From Mesorhizobium wenxiniae (GTDB taxonomy: Bacteria > Pseudomonadota > Alphaproteobacteria > Rhizobiales > Rhizobiaceae), in NCBI RefSeq assembly GCF_002284535.1, contig NZ_NPKH01000034.1:1-64000 (forward strand): a DNA stretch of 64,000 bases. Reading direction: 5' to 3'. The position numbers were made by a program, and so were the translations under genes. This document shows positions 45,664 through 54,615 of the stretch, piece by piece. The notes under the pieces are model-generated. The model made no database searches, was not told the DNA's origin, and was given only the letters and a program-made list of their open reading frames with translations. Within the stretch, counting starts at the first letter, position 1, and the number at the start of each line of letters is the position of its first letter.

Positions 45664-46512
45664 TCAGAAGCGATTGGCGTTCTCTCCTGCCAATTTGTCC
45701 AGTGCGTCGGACCCCTTGACGTATGCGGTCCCGTCCCAATGGTAGGTGACGGAGATGTCGCGCGAGGAAGGCTCGGGCGCCGGTTCGTCGCAGCTTTCGC
45801 CATTCGGCACGGTGGCATCGGTCACCGTCGCCTTGATGGCCGCATAGGGCTTGCCGTCCGCAATGGTCTGAAACGCCAACTCCTGCGTGCGCTTGTAGGC
45901 GCACAGTGACTCGTCGAACGTGTAGATCATGTCGATCAGTTCGAACCTGTCGTCGCGGACCAGGATCAGCGGCGTGCTCACATAGCCCTGGCTCGAATTG
46001 AAATGCGTGCTCAGGGCGATGATGGCGTCATCGCTGGGCCCGATCGGCAGCTTGCCCGGATCGCGGAAATAGGTGCTCCGGTCGACGGCGACATTGACAG
46101 CGTCGAGCAGTCTCGGCCTGCTGGCAAGATCGTAGAGCGCCAGCACCGCAAAACCCTCGGCGCTGTCGGAGGAGCTCCCGAGGTCGAACAGCATGGCCAG
46201 CCGATCCTTGCCGCCTGCCTTGATCTGGAGCACGCCAGCATCAGAAAAGCCCGACGTTACGGGCGGCGAGCCACCGCTATCCGGACCCTCGATATGGCGC
46301 ATCTCGATCGGCATGCAGCCCCGATAGAAGCCGTCCTTGTCCGCCGCCAGATCGGGAATGACCATCCTGGCGAGGTCGAGATAGATCGTGTCTTTGTGGC
46401 CGGGAACGGCGCTGCCAAGGTCCGGGAAACTGACGCCTTGGGCGCCGGCCGCAGTCCACAGGCACGGCAGCAGCAAACAGGCGAGAATGAAGCGAAGCAG
46501 GATGGAATTCAT
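45664..46512 (-). CDS. Exported protein of unknown function
   Basis: The 282-residue product has a clear signal peptide (SILLRFILACLLLPCLWTAAGA, cleavage before QGVSFPD) and should be periplasmic. The mature region has no motif that I recognise. Segments include YLDLARMVIPDLAADKDGFYRGCMPIEMRHIEG and VTYHWDGTAYVKGSDALDKLAGENANRF, and two cysteines (CMPIE and ESLC) may form a disulfide. The start at 46512 has GGGAGG upstream. It sits 69 bases upstream of the PEP-mutase-like gene in the same direction. Confidence 0.75.
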   Translation of the reverse strand: MNSILLRFILACLLLPCLWTAAGAQGVSFPDLGSAVPGHKDTIYLDLARMVIPDLAADKDGFYRGCMPIEMRHIEGPDSGGSPPVTSGFSDAGVLQIKAGGKDRLAMLFDLGSSSDSAEGFAVLALYDLASRPRLLDAVNVAVDRSTYFRDPGKLPIGPSDDAIIALSTHFNSSQGYVSTPLILVRDDRFELIDMIYTFDESLCAYKRTQELAFQTIADGKPYAAIKATVTDATVPNGESCDEPAPEPSSRDISVTYHWDGTAYVKGSDALDKLAGENANRF

Positions 46513-46546
46513 ATGCTGGCGCCTCCCACTGTCGAACGTTCGCAAA

Positions 46547-47254
46547 CTAGCACGGACGACCGAGGCATCCAGCCGGATGGGAAGCCTGAAGATCAGATCG
46601 GTGGATCGGCACCAGCCCGGCAAGTTCGCGCATGTCGTCGAACAGGATGCCGCCGGCCTCGGTCAGGCCGTCGCGGTCGGAATGCGGGTCGCCGTAGTAG
46701 GAAAATACGCGCATGCCGGCGGCAATGCCGGCTAACGTCCCGGCGACGCTGTCCTCGATGACGATGCAATCGGCGGGCGCGAAGCCCATCGTGCCTGCAG
46801 CATGCAGGAACAGGTCGGGAAACGGCTTGCCCCGCGAAACCATGGTCGAGCTGAACAGCGCATGCTCGAACAGCTGCAGCAGCCCGGTCTGGCCGAGCGT
46901 GATGTGCATTTTCGAAACCCGTGCCGATGAAGCGACGCAAGTTGCGATGCCGGCAGCGTGCACGGCTTCGATGAACTCCTTGACATAGGGGACGGCTTCG
47001 ACGCCATGCGCGAACAGGTCCGGCAGGCTGGCGTTCCAACGCTCGACGAAATCGGCGCCGAGGCTCACGCCGGTCGCCTCGACCTCCTTTTGCACCGATA
47101 CCATGGAGCGGCCGGAGAAATTCTTACGGCAATATTCGAAGCTGGCCGGGTAGCCGGCAGTGCTGAGCCATTCGGCGAGGCGTCGATTGGCCAGGTTCTC
47201 GGTGTCGACCAGAACCCCGTCGCAATCGAAGATGACGAGTTTGGGTATTCTCAT
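46547..47254 (-). CDS. HAD-superfamily hydrolase (beta-phosphoglucomutase/phosphatase type)
   Basis: This 235-residue cytoplasmic phosphatase has motif I FDCDGVLVDTE, motif II VASSARVSK, Lys in RGKPFPD and motif IV VIEDSVAGTLAGIAAGM. The helical cap lies at residues 18-80. Closest in pattern to subfamily IA phosphatases and YfbT-like sugar phosphatases, but the substrate cannot be assigned. It is tightly followed by the exported-protein gene and preceded by dut (12-base gap), so it is probably co-transcribed with dut. Confidence 0.88.
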   Translation of the reverse strand: MRIPKLVIFDCDGVLVDTENLANRRLAEWLSTAGYPASFEYCRKNFSGRSMVSVQKEVEATGVSLGADFVERWNASLPDLFAHGVEAVPYVKEFIEAVHAAGIATCVASSARVSKMHITLGQTGLLQLFEHALFSSTMVSRGKPFPDLFLHAAGTMGFAPADCIVIEDSVAGTLAGIAAGMRVFSYYGDPHSDRDGLTEAGGILFDDMRELAGLVPIHRSDLQASHPAGCLGRPC

Positions 47255-47266
47255 TCACTATGCTCA

Positions 47267-47752
47267 TCAGGCCGTGCCGGTCGATCCGAAGCCGCCCGAG
47301 CCGCGCGCCGTGCCGCCGGCCAATGTGCGCTCCTCGACCGTCGCCTGCATCACGGACGCAAAGACAATCTGGGCGATCCGCATGCCGCGCGTCACTGCGA
47401 AATCTTCGTCGCCGAGATTGATCAGCAGCACCTTGACCTCGCCGCGATAGTCGCTGTCAATGGTGCCCGGCGTGTTGAGACAGGTGAGGCCATGCTTGAA
47501 GGCGAGGCCCGAGCGCGGCCGGACCTGACCTTCCACGCCCTCCGGGATCTCCAGGATCAGTCCGGTCGGCACCAGAGCGCGTTTTCCCGGCAGGATCAGC
47601 AGCGGCCGGTCGTCCGGCACCGCGGCGCGCAGATCCATGCCGGCGGCGCCCGGGCTTTCATAGGCGGGAAGCGGCAGGCCCTCGCCATGCGGCAGCCTGA
47701 CGAAGCCGACGGCCGGACCGATGACGGAGGAAGTGGAGAAGGCTGCGCGCAT
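47267..47752 (-). CDS. dut: dUTP diphosphatase (dUTPase)
   Basis: The 161-residue trimeric enzyme converts dUTP to dUMP and keeps uracil out of DNA. All five motifs are seen: PGAAGMDLRAA, VRPRSGLA, GTIDSDYRGEVKVLLIN, RIAQIVFA and the flexible C-terminal arm RGSGGFGSTG, whose phenylalanine stacks on uracil. The length is normal. The order dut then HAD phosphatase suggests nucleotide housekeeping. The upstream 84 bases separate it from the Lrp regulator gene. Confidence 0.95.
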   Translation of the reverse strand: MRAAFSTSSVIGPAVGFVRLPHGEGLPLPAYESPGAAGMDLRAAVPDDRPLLILPGKRALVPTGLILEIPEGVEGQVRPRSGLAFKHGLTCLNTPGTIDSDYRGEVKVLLINLGDEDFAVTRGMRIAQIVFASVMQATVEERTLAGGTARGSGGFGSTGTA

Positions 47753-47836
47753 GAGGCTGATCCTATCGCTACCAACGCCGATTCGGTCAACTCGGCGGCA
47801 ATGCTATCAACGGCTTTCTTTCAGCGCAGTTCCACT

Positions 47837-48307
47837 TCAGCGCAGTTCTACGGGAACGACCGTCGTCTCCTTGATCTCCTCCATGACGAAGGAGGCCGAA
47901 ACATCCGACAGCGCCACCTTGGCGATCAGTCGCTGATAGAGCCGGTCATACGCCTTCACGTCGGCGACGCGGGCACGCAGAACATAATCGAGGTCGCCGG
48001 ACATCCGGTAGACGCCGGTGATCTCGGGAAAACCGGTGACTGCCGCCCGGAATTTTTGCAGCCAGTTCGGATCGTGATTGGAGGTCCGGATCAGGACGAA
48101 CACCGAAAGGCCGAGGCCGAGCTTGTCCGCATCGACCAGCGCCACCCGGCCGGTAATCACGCCGTCTTCTTCCAGCCGCTTGACCCGGCGCCAGCAGGCG
48201 TTGCGCGACAGCGACACCCTTTCCGACAGTTGGTCGACCGACAGTGTACCGTCGCGTTGCAGCTCGGCCAGCAATCTTCGGTCGATCTCATCGATTTCCA
48301 GCGGCAT
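47837..48307 (-). CDS. Lrp/AsnC family transcriptional regulator
   Basis: The 156-residue regulator starts with the usual DEIDRRLLAELQRDGTLSVDQLSERVSLSRNACWRRVKRLEEDGVI winged-helix region, followed by the RAM ligand-binding domain (LSVFVLIRTSN and ITGVYRMSGDLDYVLRARVADVKAYD). Such proteins sense amino acids and often control divergent neighbours. The gene is divergent from the DUF6356-glutamine amidotransferase pair with a palindrome between, suggesting autoregulation and control of that pair. The start at 48307 is the ATG directly before the conserved helix. Confidence 0.92.
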   Translation of the reverse strand: MPLEIDEIDRRLLAELQRDGTLSVDQLSERVSLSRNACWRRVKRLEEDGVITGRVALVDADKLGLGLSVFVLIRTSNHDPNWLQKFRAAVTGFPEITGVYRMSGDLDYVLRARVADVKAYDRLYQRLIAKVALSDVSASFVMEEIKETTVVPVELR

Positions 48308-48328
48308 GTGGGATGCTTGTCCCAATGA

Positions 48329-48359
48329 TTGGCAAAATACAAGGATATTTTGGGACCAA
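48329..48359. promoter_or_regulatory. Candidate Lrp operator in the divergent promoter region
   Basis: TTGGCAAAATA (48329-48339) and TATTTTGGGACCAA (48346-48359) form an interrupted AT-rich palindrome centred on CAAGGA. It is 22 bases from the Lrp gene start and about 60 from the DUF6356 start, the usual place for an Lrp/AsnC site. Confidence 0.45.
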
Positions 48360-48419
48360 TGAACCAAAAGCTCGTGCCAGAATACTCAGCATCGGGGCTT
48401 TTCCCGGTAGGAGGGCACC

Positions 48420-48674
48420 ATGACGATACGGCTTGCAAGGCTCTTTACCTCGCACCCGGCCAAGGTGGGCGAGACCTATTTCAGCCATATGGCCTTCGCG
48501 GCGTGGTTCTGCTCGCGCCTGTTCATGGCAGCCTTCGCCGCGCTCATTCACGCTTTCTTGCCGTTTCTGTTTGAGACCACGGCCAGCCGAATCGTTCGCG
48601 AGCTCTATCAGCGCACGCACAACAGAGGCACACACGCGATCAAGGAGCCTGCGGCTTTCATGGATCGCGCCTGA
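48420..48674 (+). CDS. DUF6356 family protein
   Basis: This 84-residue protein starts with TIRLARLFTSHPAKVGETYFSHMAFAAWFCSRLF, the DUF6356 pattern, and has one long hydrophobic helix (LFMAAFAALIHAFLPFLF), so it is probably membrane-bound. GGAGG precedes the start. Its function is unknown. It is 14 bases upstream of the glutamine amidotransferase gene, with which it should be co-transcribed. Confidence 0.75.
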   Translation: MTIRLARLFTSHPAKVGETYFSHMAFAAWFCSRLFMAAFAALIHAFLPFLFETTASRIVRELYQRTHNRGTHAIKEPAAFMDRA

Positions 48675-48688
48675 GGGAAGATTAAGCG

Positions 48689-49489
48689 ATGTGCCGCTGG
48701 GCGGCCTATCTTGGCGAAGCGGTTTTCCTCGAAGACATCGTCACGGCGCCCTGCCATTCGCTTGTCGCCCAGAGTCATTGCGCCCAGGAAGCCAAGTCGC
48801 CGACCAATGGCGATGGCTTTGGCCTCGCCTGGTACGGCGACCGGCCCGAACCGGGTCTCTATCGCGACATCCTGCCGGCCTGGTCCGATCCCAATCTGAA
48901 GAGCCTGTGTCGCCAGATCAGGTCCAGCCTGTTCCTTGCCCATGTGCGCGCCTCGACCGGCGGCGCCACCAGCCGCATGAACTGTCATCCCTTCACTGCC
49001 GGCCGCTGGTCGTTCATGCACAACGGCCGGATCGGCGGCTTCGAAACAATCCGCCGCGAGCTGGAAAATTCGCTCTCTGACGCGGTCTTCGCCCAGCGCG
49101 AAGGCACCACCGATTCCGAACTCTTCTTTCTCCTGATGATCGACGAAGGGCTGTCGGGTGATGCGGAGGGCGCTCTTCTCCGCGCCACCAGCCGCGTTAT
49201 GGACGCCTCGCGCCGGGCCGGCTTCGAACCGGCGCTGAGACTTACCGCCGCCTTGTCGGACGGCGAATCGCTCCATGCGGTGCGCTATGCGACCGATGCC
49301 CACGCGCCGACGCTCTACACCTCCGTCTTCGGCAATGGCGGCGGGCGATGCCTTATGTCGGAGCCTTTCGACCGTGATGGCGGCGACTGGCAGCCGATCC
49401 CGCCCTCTAGCTTCGTCACCATTGCCAAAGACGGCATGACCATTCGCCCGTTTGCGCCAGAACCGGTAAGACTGGCGCTGGCCGTGTAG
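48689..49489 (+). CDS. Class II glutamine amidotransferase (YafJ/GATase_4 type)
   Basis: The 266-residue protein has the nucleophilic Cys2 at the mature N-terminus (MCRWAAYLGE), the GDGFGLAWYG loop, AHVRASTGGATSRMNCHPF with the glutamine-binding arginine, and HNGRIGGFE. It hydrolyses an amide, most likely glutamine or a gamma-glutamyl compound. Relatives include EgtC of ergothioneine synthesis, but no egt genes are nearby, so that function is not claimed. It follows the DUF6356 gene and is probably controlled by the divergent Lrp regulator. Confidence 0.88.
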   Translation: MCRWAAYLGEAVFLEDIVTAPCHSLVAQSHCAQEAKSPTNGDGFGLAWYGDRPEPGLYRDILPAWSDPNLKSLCRQIRSSLFLAHVRASTGGATSRMNCHPFTAGRWSFMHNGRIGGFETIRRELENSLSDAVFAQREGTTDSELFFLLMIDEGLSGDAEGALLRATSRVMDASRRAGFEPALRLTAALSDGESLHAVRYATDAHAPTLYTSVFGNGGGRCLMSEPFDRDGGDWQPIPPSSFVTIAKDGMTIRPFAPEPVRLALAV

Positions 49490-49654
49490 ATCCCTCGCTA
49501 TCGCGGCAACATCGCGGGACAGTCCCCTCAGCAGACCTCGCAGCGCAATTCCGATCAAGCACCGCCTGTTCTGGAATGCTGAACTCGGCTTGAAGACGCG
49601 CCGTAGCCCGCCATTTGGTGAGGCTGGCGTCGCTAGCAAGCCGGAGCATTGGTC

Positions 49655-51028
49655 ATGGATCTCGTCTTTTCCTCCACCAGAGAATTGGCTGCCGCAATCC
49701 GCGACCGCAAGATTTCCGCCGTGGAAGCGCTGGACGCGCATTTGGCTGAGATCGACAAGCAAAATGAGGCGGTCAACGCCGTCGTCACGCTCGACAGGGA
49801 AGGGGCTCGCGCTCGAGCGAAGAAAGCCGACGAAGCCCAGGCGCGCGGCGACGCTGTCGGGCCGCTGCACGGTGTGCCGTTCACGCTGAAGGACACGCAC
49901 GAAACGGCAGGCATAAAGACCACGGTCGGCTTCCCGGCCTTTGCCGACTATGTGGCGAGAAAAGACAGCCCGGTCGTTCTCAGGTTGAAGGCGGCCGGCG
50001 GCGTGCTGGTCGGCAAGACAAATGTCGCAACGATGCTGGGCGACTGGCAGTCGAATAATCCGCTGTTTGGCCGCACCAGTAATCCCTGGGATCTATCGCG
50101 CGCCGCCGGCGGCTCCAGCGGCGGCGCCGCGGCAGCGCTCAGCACCGGCATGACACCATTCGAGATCGGCACCGACATGCAGGATTCGATCCGCCTGCCT
50201 GCGGCCTTTTGCGGCGTCTACGGCCTCAAGCCGACCGAGCACCGCGTCTCCCTGGCCGGCGCCTTTCCCGATCCCACCGGTGCGCCGCGCAGCGTGCGGC
50301 TGATGTCCTGTATCGGTCCGCTGGCCCGCAACGTCGAAGATCTGGCGCTGATCCTGGGGATCATAGCAGGGCCGGATGGCAGCGACACAGATCTTGCTCC
50401 GGTTCCGGTCGAGGACATGCCAGAGGTTGATCTCAAGACCTTGCGCATCGCTTTCGCGCCGGCCTTTCCGGGTTTTCCGGTGGCCGGCGAGATCAGGGCC
50501 GCGGTCGAAAGTCTGGCCGAGCAACTCAAGTCTGCGGGGGCAGCGGTCGAGGAAGCAAGACTGCCGACGCTCGACCTGCATGACGATCTGACGCAAGGCG
50601 GTGCGCTGATCGGCATGATGCTGGAGGCTGCGCAGCCGAAGCCGCCGGAAGAACCGACACCGGTCTCGCGCTGGTTCGAGGCGCTCACCCGCCGCGACCA
50701 GTCAATTCTTGCCTGGGACCGTTTTTTCGAAGGTTGCGATGTCTTGCTTTGCCCCGTCGCCATGACCACGGCCTTCCCGCATTGCGAGCCGGGAACACCG
50801 ATCAAGGTCGATGACAGGGAGCAGAGCTACTGGATGCTGCCGGCCTACGGCGCGGTGTTCAACTACAGCGGCCACCCGGCACTGTCGATGCCCTGCGGGC
50901 AGGACCGCGACGGCCTGCCTATCGGCCTGCAACTGGTCGGCCGCCGCTGGTCGGAAGCGCGGCTGCTCGGCGTCGCCAGGGCAATAGCGCTGCTGAGCGG
51001 CGGTTTTCGCCGTCCGCGCGGCTATTGA
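49655..51028 (+). CDS. Amidase signature family enzyme
   Basis: The 457-residue hydrolase has the Ser-cisSer-Lys arrangement: Lys in FTLKDTHETAG (near 79), Ser in AAGGSSGGAAAALS (near 154) and the nucleophile in GTDMQDSIRLPA (near 178). The usual GGS before the nucleophile is QDS here, a change in the oxyanion-hole loop. Substrate cannot be assigned. ATG 49655 is preferred over an upstream TTG at 49649. Its 3' end overlaps the convergent FAD oxidoreductase gene by seven bases. Confidence 0.88.
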   Translation: MDLVFSSTRELAAAIRDRKISAVEALDAHLAEIDKQNEAVNAVVTLDREGARARAKKADEAQARGDAVGPLHGVPFTLKDTHETAGIKTTVGFPAFADYVARKDSPVVLRLKAAGGVLVGKTNVATMLGDWQSNNPLFGRTSNPWDLSRAAGGSSGGAAAALSTGMTPFEIGTDMQDSIRLPAAFCGVYGLKPTEHRVSLAGAFPDPTGAPRSVRLMSCIGPLARNVEDLALILGIIAGPDGSDTDLAPVPVEDMPEVDLKTLRIAFAPAFPGFPVAGEIRAAVESLAEQLKSAGAAVEEARLPTLDLHDDLTQGGALIGMMLEAAQPKPPEEPTPVSRWFEALTRRDQSILAWDRFFEGCDVLLCPVAMTTAFPHCEPGTPIKVDDREQSYWMLPAYGAVFNYSGHPALSMPCGQDRDGLPIGLQLVGRRWSEARLLGVARAIALLSGGFRRPRGY

Positions 51029-52098
51029 GCAAACCGCGTCAGCCCATACGGCTCAAGCAGCGGGTCGCGCGCGTCGTCGAGGATTTCCCGGGCGGCGAAC
51101 AGGCCGACGGCTGGGGCCAGTGTGATGCCGGAATGCATGACCGCGACATAAAGGCCGCTCAGGCCTTCAGCCCGTCCGATGATCGGAAAGCCGTCGATCG
51201 GCGTCGGCCGATAGCCGACGGTGTGGAAATCCAGTTCCAGCCGGTCGGCGTCGCGCAGCATGCTCTTCATCGCCGCAAACAGCTCGCGACCGGTGGCTGC
51301 GGCATCCATTCCCGGATCGGCGCCGCCGAAATCCGAGCCGGCGATGATGCGGCCCTCGGCAGTCTGGCGCATGTGCAGCCGATCGCCGATCACCAAGCCG
51401 TTGAGCAGCTTTTCGTAGGGGCGTGAATGGACGATCAGGCCGGGCGGCGTCTCGATCGGCAGTTTTAACCCAGCCGTCGCCGCAATTGCCGGAGAGCCGG
51501 CGCCCGCTGCGATCACCACCTCGTCGGCAGCGATCCGTCCGCCTGACATATCCACGCCGGTAATCCTGCCATTGGTCTGCACCAACGCGGTCACAGCCGT
51601 TCCGCCCACCACCCGCAGGCCGCGCTGCTCGGCATCCACCAGCAGCGCCTGCGTGGCCGCGACCGGCTCGGCGACGCCCTCCTCTGCCACGTGAAGGGCG
51701 AAATCGGGAAGCTTGATCAAATTGGGCTCTATCCGTGCGGCTCCCATGCGGTCGACGCGCTCGATGCCGTAGCCCCAGGCAGAATGCTCGACTGCATAGG
51801 CTTCCAACTCGGCCGGCGGCAGGTCCCAGCACAGGCCGCCGCACCATTCCAACGGAATGCCGGGCACGTCATGCGCAAGCCGCGTCCATTCGGCCATCGA
51901 ACGGGTACGCAGCCGGAAATACGGCTCTGGATTGCCCCAACTGGCATTGATCCAGGAAAAGGAATTCGGCGTGGCGACGCCGCCGGCGCCGCTGTCGGCA
52001 ACCACCATTACGTTCGCGCCGGCCTTCGCCAGATGCCAGGCGACAGACGCGCCGATGATGCCGGCGCCGACGACGATGACTTGCTTGGCTGCGCTCAT
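51022..52098 (-). CDS. FAD-dependent D-amino-acid oxidase-like oxidoreductase
   Basis: The 358-residue enzyme begins with an ADP-binding fold (VIVVGAGIIGASVAWHLAKAG) and has the DAO-family SFSWINASWGNPEPYFRLR segment and the C-terminal YRPTPIDGFPIIGRAEGLSGLYVAVMHSGITLAP, which closes around FAD. It probably oxidises an amine or amino acid; no partner subunit genes are adjacent. The start at 52098 is the ATG just before the first strand. The two stop codons of this and the amidase gene overlap tail to tail. Confidence 0.88.
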   Translation of the reverse strand: MSAAKQVIVVGAGIIGASVAWHLAKAGANVMVVADSGAGGVATPNSFSWINASWGNPEPYFRLRTRSMAEWTRLAHDVPGIPLEWCGGLCWDLPPAELEAYAVEHSAWGYGIERVDRMGAARIEPNLIKLPDFALHVAEEGVAEPVAATQALLVDAEQRGLRVVGGTAVTALVQTNGRITGVDMSGGRIAADEVVIAAGAGSPAIAATAGLKLPIETPPGLIVHSRPYEKLLNGLVIGDRLHMRQTAEGRIIAGSDFGGADPGMDAAATGRELFAAMKSMLRDADRLELDFHTVGYRPTPIDGFPIIGRAEGLSGLYVAVMHSGITLAPAVGLFAAREILDDARDPLLEPYGLTRFAQ

Positions 52099-52219
52099 GG
52101 ATGGTCCTTTGTCGAATCGGGTCTTCTGATGTCGTTGCGGCGACCCTATCTCAAGACCGGCCATCCGCCCAAAATTGTTCGACAGGCTGCAAAAGCGCTG
52201 CTAGAAGCCCGCGCACCAC

Positions 52220-53827
52220 ATGGGATTCCATAAATTGGCTGAAGACATCACGAACGCGGTGGCGCGCCGCCGCACTTTCGCGATCATCGCGCATCCGGAC
52301 GCCGGCAAAACGACGCTGACCGAAAAGCTGCTTTTGTTCGGCGGCGCCATCCAGCTTGCCGGCGAGGTGAAGGCCAAGAAGGATCGCATCCAGACCCGGT
52401 CGGACTGGATGAAGATCGAGCGCGAGCGCGGCATTTCGGTCGTCACCTCGGTGATGACCTTCGAGTATGAGGACAACGTCTTCAACCTGCTCGACACGCC
52501 CGGCCACGAGGATTTCGCCGACGATACCTATCGCACGCTGTCGGCAGTCGATGCGGCTGTCATGGTCATCGACGCCGCCAAGGGTATCGAGCCGCGCACG
52601 CTGAAACTGTTCGAGGTCTGCCGGCTGCGCGACATCCCGATCATCACCTTCGTCAACAAGATGGACCGCGAAAGCCGCGACCCGTTCGAGATCCTCGACG
52701 AGATCGAGCAGAAGCTGGCGCTGGACACCGCGCCGATCACCTGGCCGATCGGCCGCGGCAAAACCTTTTCCGGTACCTATCATCTGGCGCTGAACGCGGT
52801 ACGCAAGGGCGACGCCGAGAAGGACCGCACGCCGGTCAACGGTCCCGATTCCAACCGCGTCGCCGGCCTGTTGCCGGAAAACGAGCGCGAAGGCTTTATC
52901 GAGGAGTTGGAGCTGGCGCGCGAAGCCTGCCGTCCGCTCGACATCGATTCCTTCCGCGAGGGTCATTTGACGCCGGTCTATTTCGGTTCGGCGCTGCGCA
53001 ATTACGGTGTGCGCGACCTGATCGAGGCGCTTGGCGCCTACGGGCCGCCGCCGCGCGCGCAGGAGGCAGATACCCGCAAGGTCGAGGCGACCGAGGACAA
53101 GATGACCTCGTTCGTCTTCAAGATTCAGGCCAACATGGATCCCAACCACCGCGACCGCATCGCCTTCGTCCGCGTCTGCTCGGGCAAGCTCGAGCGCGGC
53201 ATGAAGGCCAAGCTGGTGCGCACGGGAAAACCGATGAGCCTGTCTGCGCCGCAATTCTTCTTCGCTCGCACCCGCGTCACCGCCGACGAGGCTTTCGCCG
53301 GCGACGTCGTCGGCATCCCCAATCACGGCACGCTGCGCATCGGCGACACGCTGACCGAGGGCGAGGAGATCCTGTTTCGCGGCGTGCCGAACTTCGCGCC
53401 GGAAATCCTGCGCCGCGTTCGCCTCGGCGACGCGATGAAGGCCAAGAAGCTGAAGGAAGCGCTGCACCAGATGGCCGAGGAAGGCGTCGTGCAACTGTTC
53501 TCGCCGGAGGATGGTTCACCGGCCATCGTCGGTGTCGTCGGTGCGCTGCAGCTCGACGTGCTGAAGGAGCGGCTGAACTTCGAATACACGCTGCCCGTCG
53601 ATTTCGAGATGTCGCGCTTTTCCGTGTGCCGCTGGATATCGGCTGACGACAAGGCCGAGGTGCATCGCTTTATCGAGGCGCATCGCGGCGACATTGCCCG
53701 CGATCTCGACAACGACCCGGTGTTCCTGGCCCAGCACGCCTTTTCGCTCAACTACGAGGCCGAGCGCTGGAAGGCGATCCGCTTCGCCGCGGTCAAGGAT
53801 TACCAGGTCCGCGACAAGGCGGCTTGA
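52220..53827 (+). CDS. prfC: Peptide chain release factor 3
   Basis: The 535-residue translational GTPase recycles RF1/RF2 after termination. G1 is AHPDAGKTT, G2 region ERGISVVTSVMTFEY, G3 DTPGHEDFADDTYRTL and G4 FVNKMDRE. The C-terminal domain holds the RF3 pattern FSPEDGSPAIVGVVGALQLDVLKERLNFEY. Length and order are normal. It is divergent from the FAD oxidoreductase gene (121 bases apart) and convergent with the VOC protein gene, with a hairpin between. Confidence 0.96.
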   Translation: MGFHKLAEDITNAVARRRTFAIIAHPDAGKTTLTEKLLLFGGAIQLAGEVKAKKDRIQTRSDWMKIERERGISVVTSVMTFEYEDNVFNLLDTPGHEDFADDTYRTLSAVDAAVMVIDAAKGIEPRTLKLFEVCRLRDIPIITFVNKMDRESRDPFEILDEIEQKLALDTAPITWPIGRGKTFSGTYHLALNAVRKGDAEKDRTPVNGPDSNRVAGLLPENEREGFIEELELAREACRPLDIDSFREGHLTPVYFGSALRNYGVRDLIEALGAYGPPPRAQEADTRKVEATEDKMTSFVFKIQANMDPNHRDRIAFVRVCSGKLERGMKAKLVRTGKPMSLSAPQFFFARTRVTADEAFAGDVVGIPNHGTLRIGDTLTEGEEILFRGVPNFAPEILRRVRLGDAMKAKKLKEALHQMAEEGVVQLFSPEDGSPAIVGVVGALQLDVLKERLNFEYTLPVDFEMSRFSVCRWISADDKAEVHRFIEAHRGDIARDLDNDPVFLAQHAFSLNYEAERWKAIRFAAVKDYQVRDKAA

Positions 53828-53831
53828 GCTG

Positions 53832-53858
53832 CGTCCCTTCCCCACTGGAGAAGGGACG
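53832..53858. terminator. Hairpin between convergent prfC and VOC genes
   Basis: CGTCCCTTC (53832-53840) pairs perfectly with GAAGGGACG (53850-53858) around a 9-base loop, five bases after the prfC stop. There is no T-run. Confidence 0.6.
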
Positions 53859-53869
53859 AGCGCGTTCGA

Positions 53870-54343
53870 TCACCCCCTGGCCGCCTCTTCGATCTTGGCG
53901 ATGTCGATTTTGGTCATCTGCATCATCGCCTGCATGACACGGCCGGCCTTTTCCGTGTCGGGGTCCTGCAGCAGCCTCGGCAACTGCTCGGGAACCACCT
54001 GCCAGGAGACGCCGAATTTGTCCTTCAGCCAGCTGCACTGGCTGGGCTCGCCACCGCCCTCGATGAGCCTGTCCCAGAAATAGTCGACCTCCTCCTGCGT
54101 CTTGCAGTCGATGGACAGCGAGACTGCCTCGGTGAACTTGAATTGCGGCCCGCCGTTGAGCGCCTGGAACTGAACGCCGTCGAGCTCGAAATAGGTTACC
54201 AGCACTTTGCCCTCACGATCGCCGCTGCCCTTGGGCCAGCGCATCACGCTCAGCACCTTCGAGTTCTTGAAGATGGAGATGTAATGGTTCATGGCCTCCT
54301 CGGCCTGGTCGTCGAACCACAGGCAGGGGGTGATCTTTTGCAT
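53870..54343 (-). CDS. VOC superfamily protein (PhnB-like)
   Basis: The 157-residue protein shows the PhnB/3-demethylubiquinone-methyltransferase-like domain: ITPCLWFDDQAEEAMNHYISIFKNSKVL, VTYFELDGVQFQALNGGPQFKFTEAVSLSIDC and LKDKFGVSWQVVP. Despite an old annotation as a methyltransferase, these are VOC-fold proteins of uncertain role. The start at 54343 has GAGGAG upstream. Confidence 0.88.
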   Translation of the reverse strand: MQKITPCLWFDDQAEEAMNHYISIFKNSKVLSVMRWPKGSGDREGKVLVTYFELDGVQFQALNGGPQFKFTEAVSLSIDCKTQEEVDYFWDRLIEGGGEPSQCSWLKDKFGVSWQVVPEQLPRLLQDPDTEKAGRVMQAMMQMTKIDIAKIEEAARG

Positions 54344-54615
54344 TTGCTTGCTCCTCGGGCTGGTTTTTGTTGTCACTCGTAAAACGGCCGGCTGGCGATT
54401 GATGCCCGTCCGCGCCGTCTGCCCAAGGACGCTCGGGCAAAACATGATCCGACAGCACCTCTGACTTTTTTACTGCCTCGGCCGGCTTACCGTCTTGGCT
54501 CAAGATCCCGGCGCATCGCAAAACCGTGGCCAGACCAGACCGCGGCGTATATAACGCCGCTCAATTCCGGTTTTCCGCGCCTGTCCGGGCGCGGCGCAGA
54601 CAGCAAGGACAGTCT

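Noticed and set aside
48689..49489. EgtC of ergothioneine synthesis
   Set aside because: The fold matches, but no egtB or egtD genes are nearby and specific residues could not be checked.
53870..54343. Ubiquinone methyltransferase
   Set aside because: The domain name is historical; no SAM-binding motif is present and the sequence is a VOC-fold protein.
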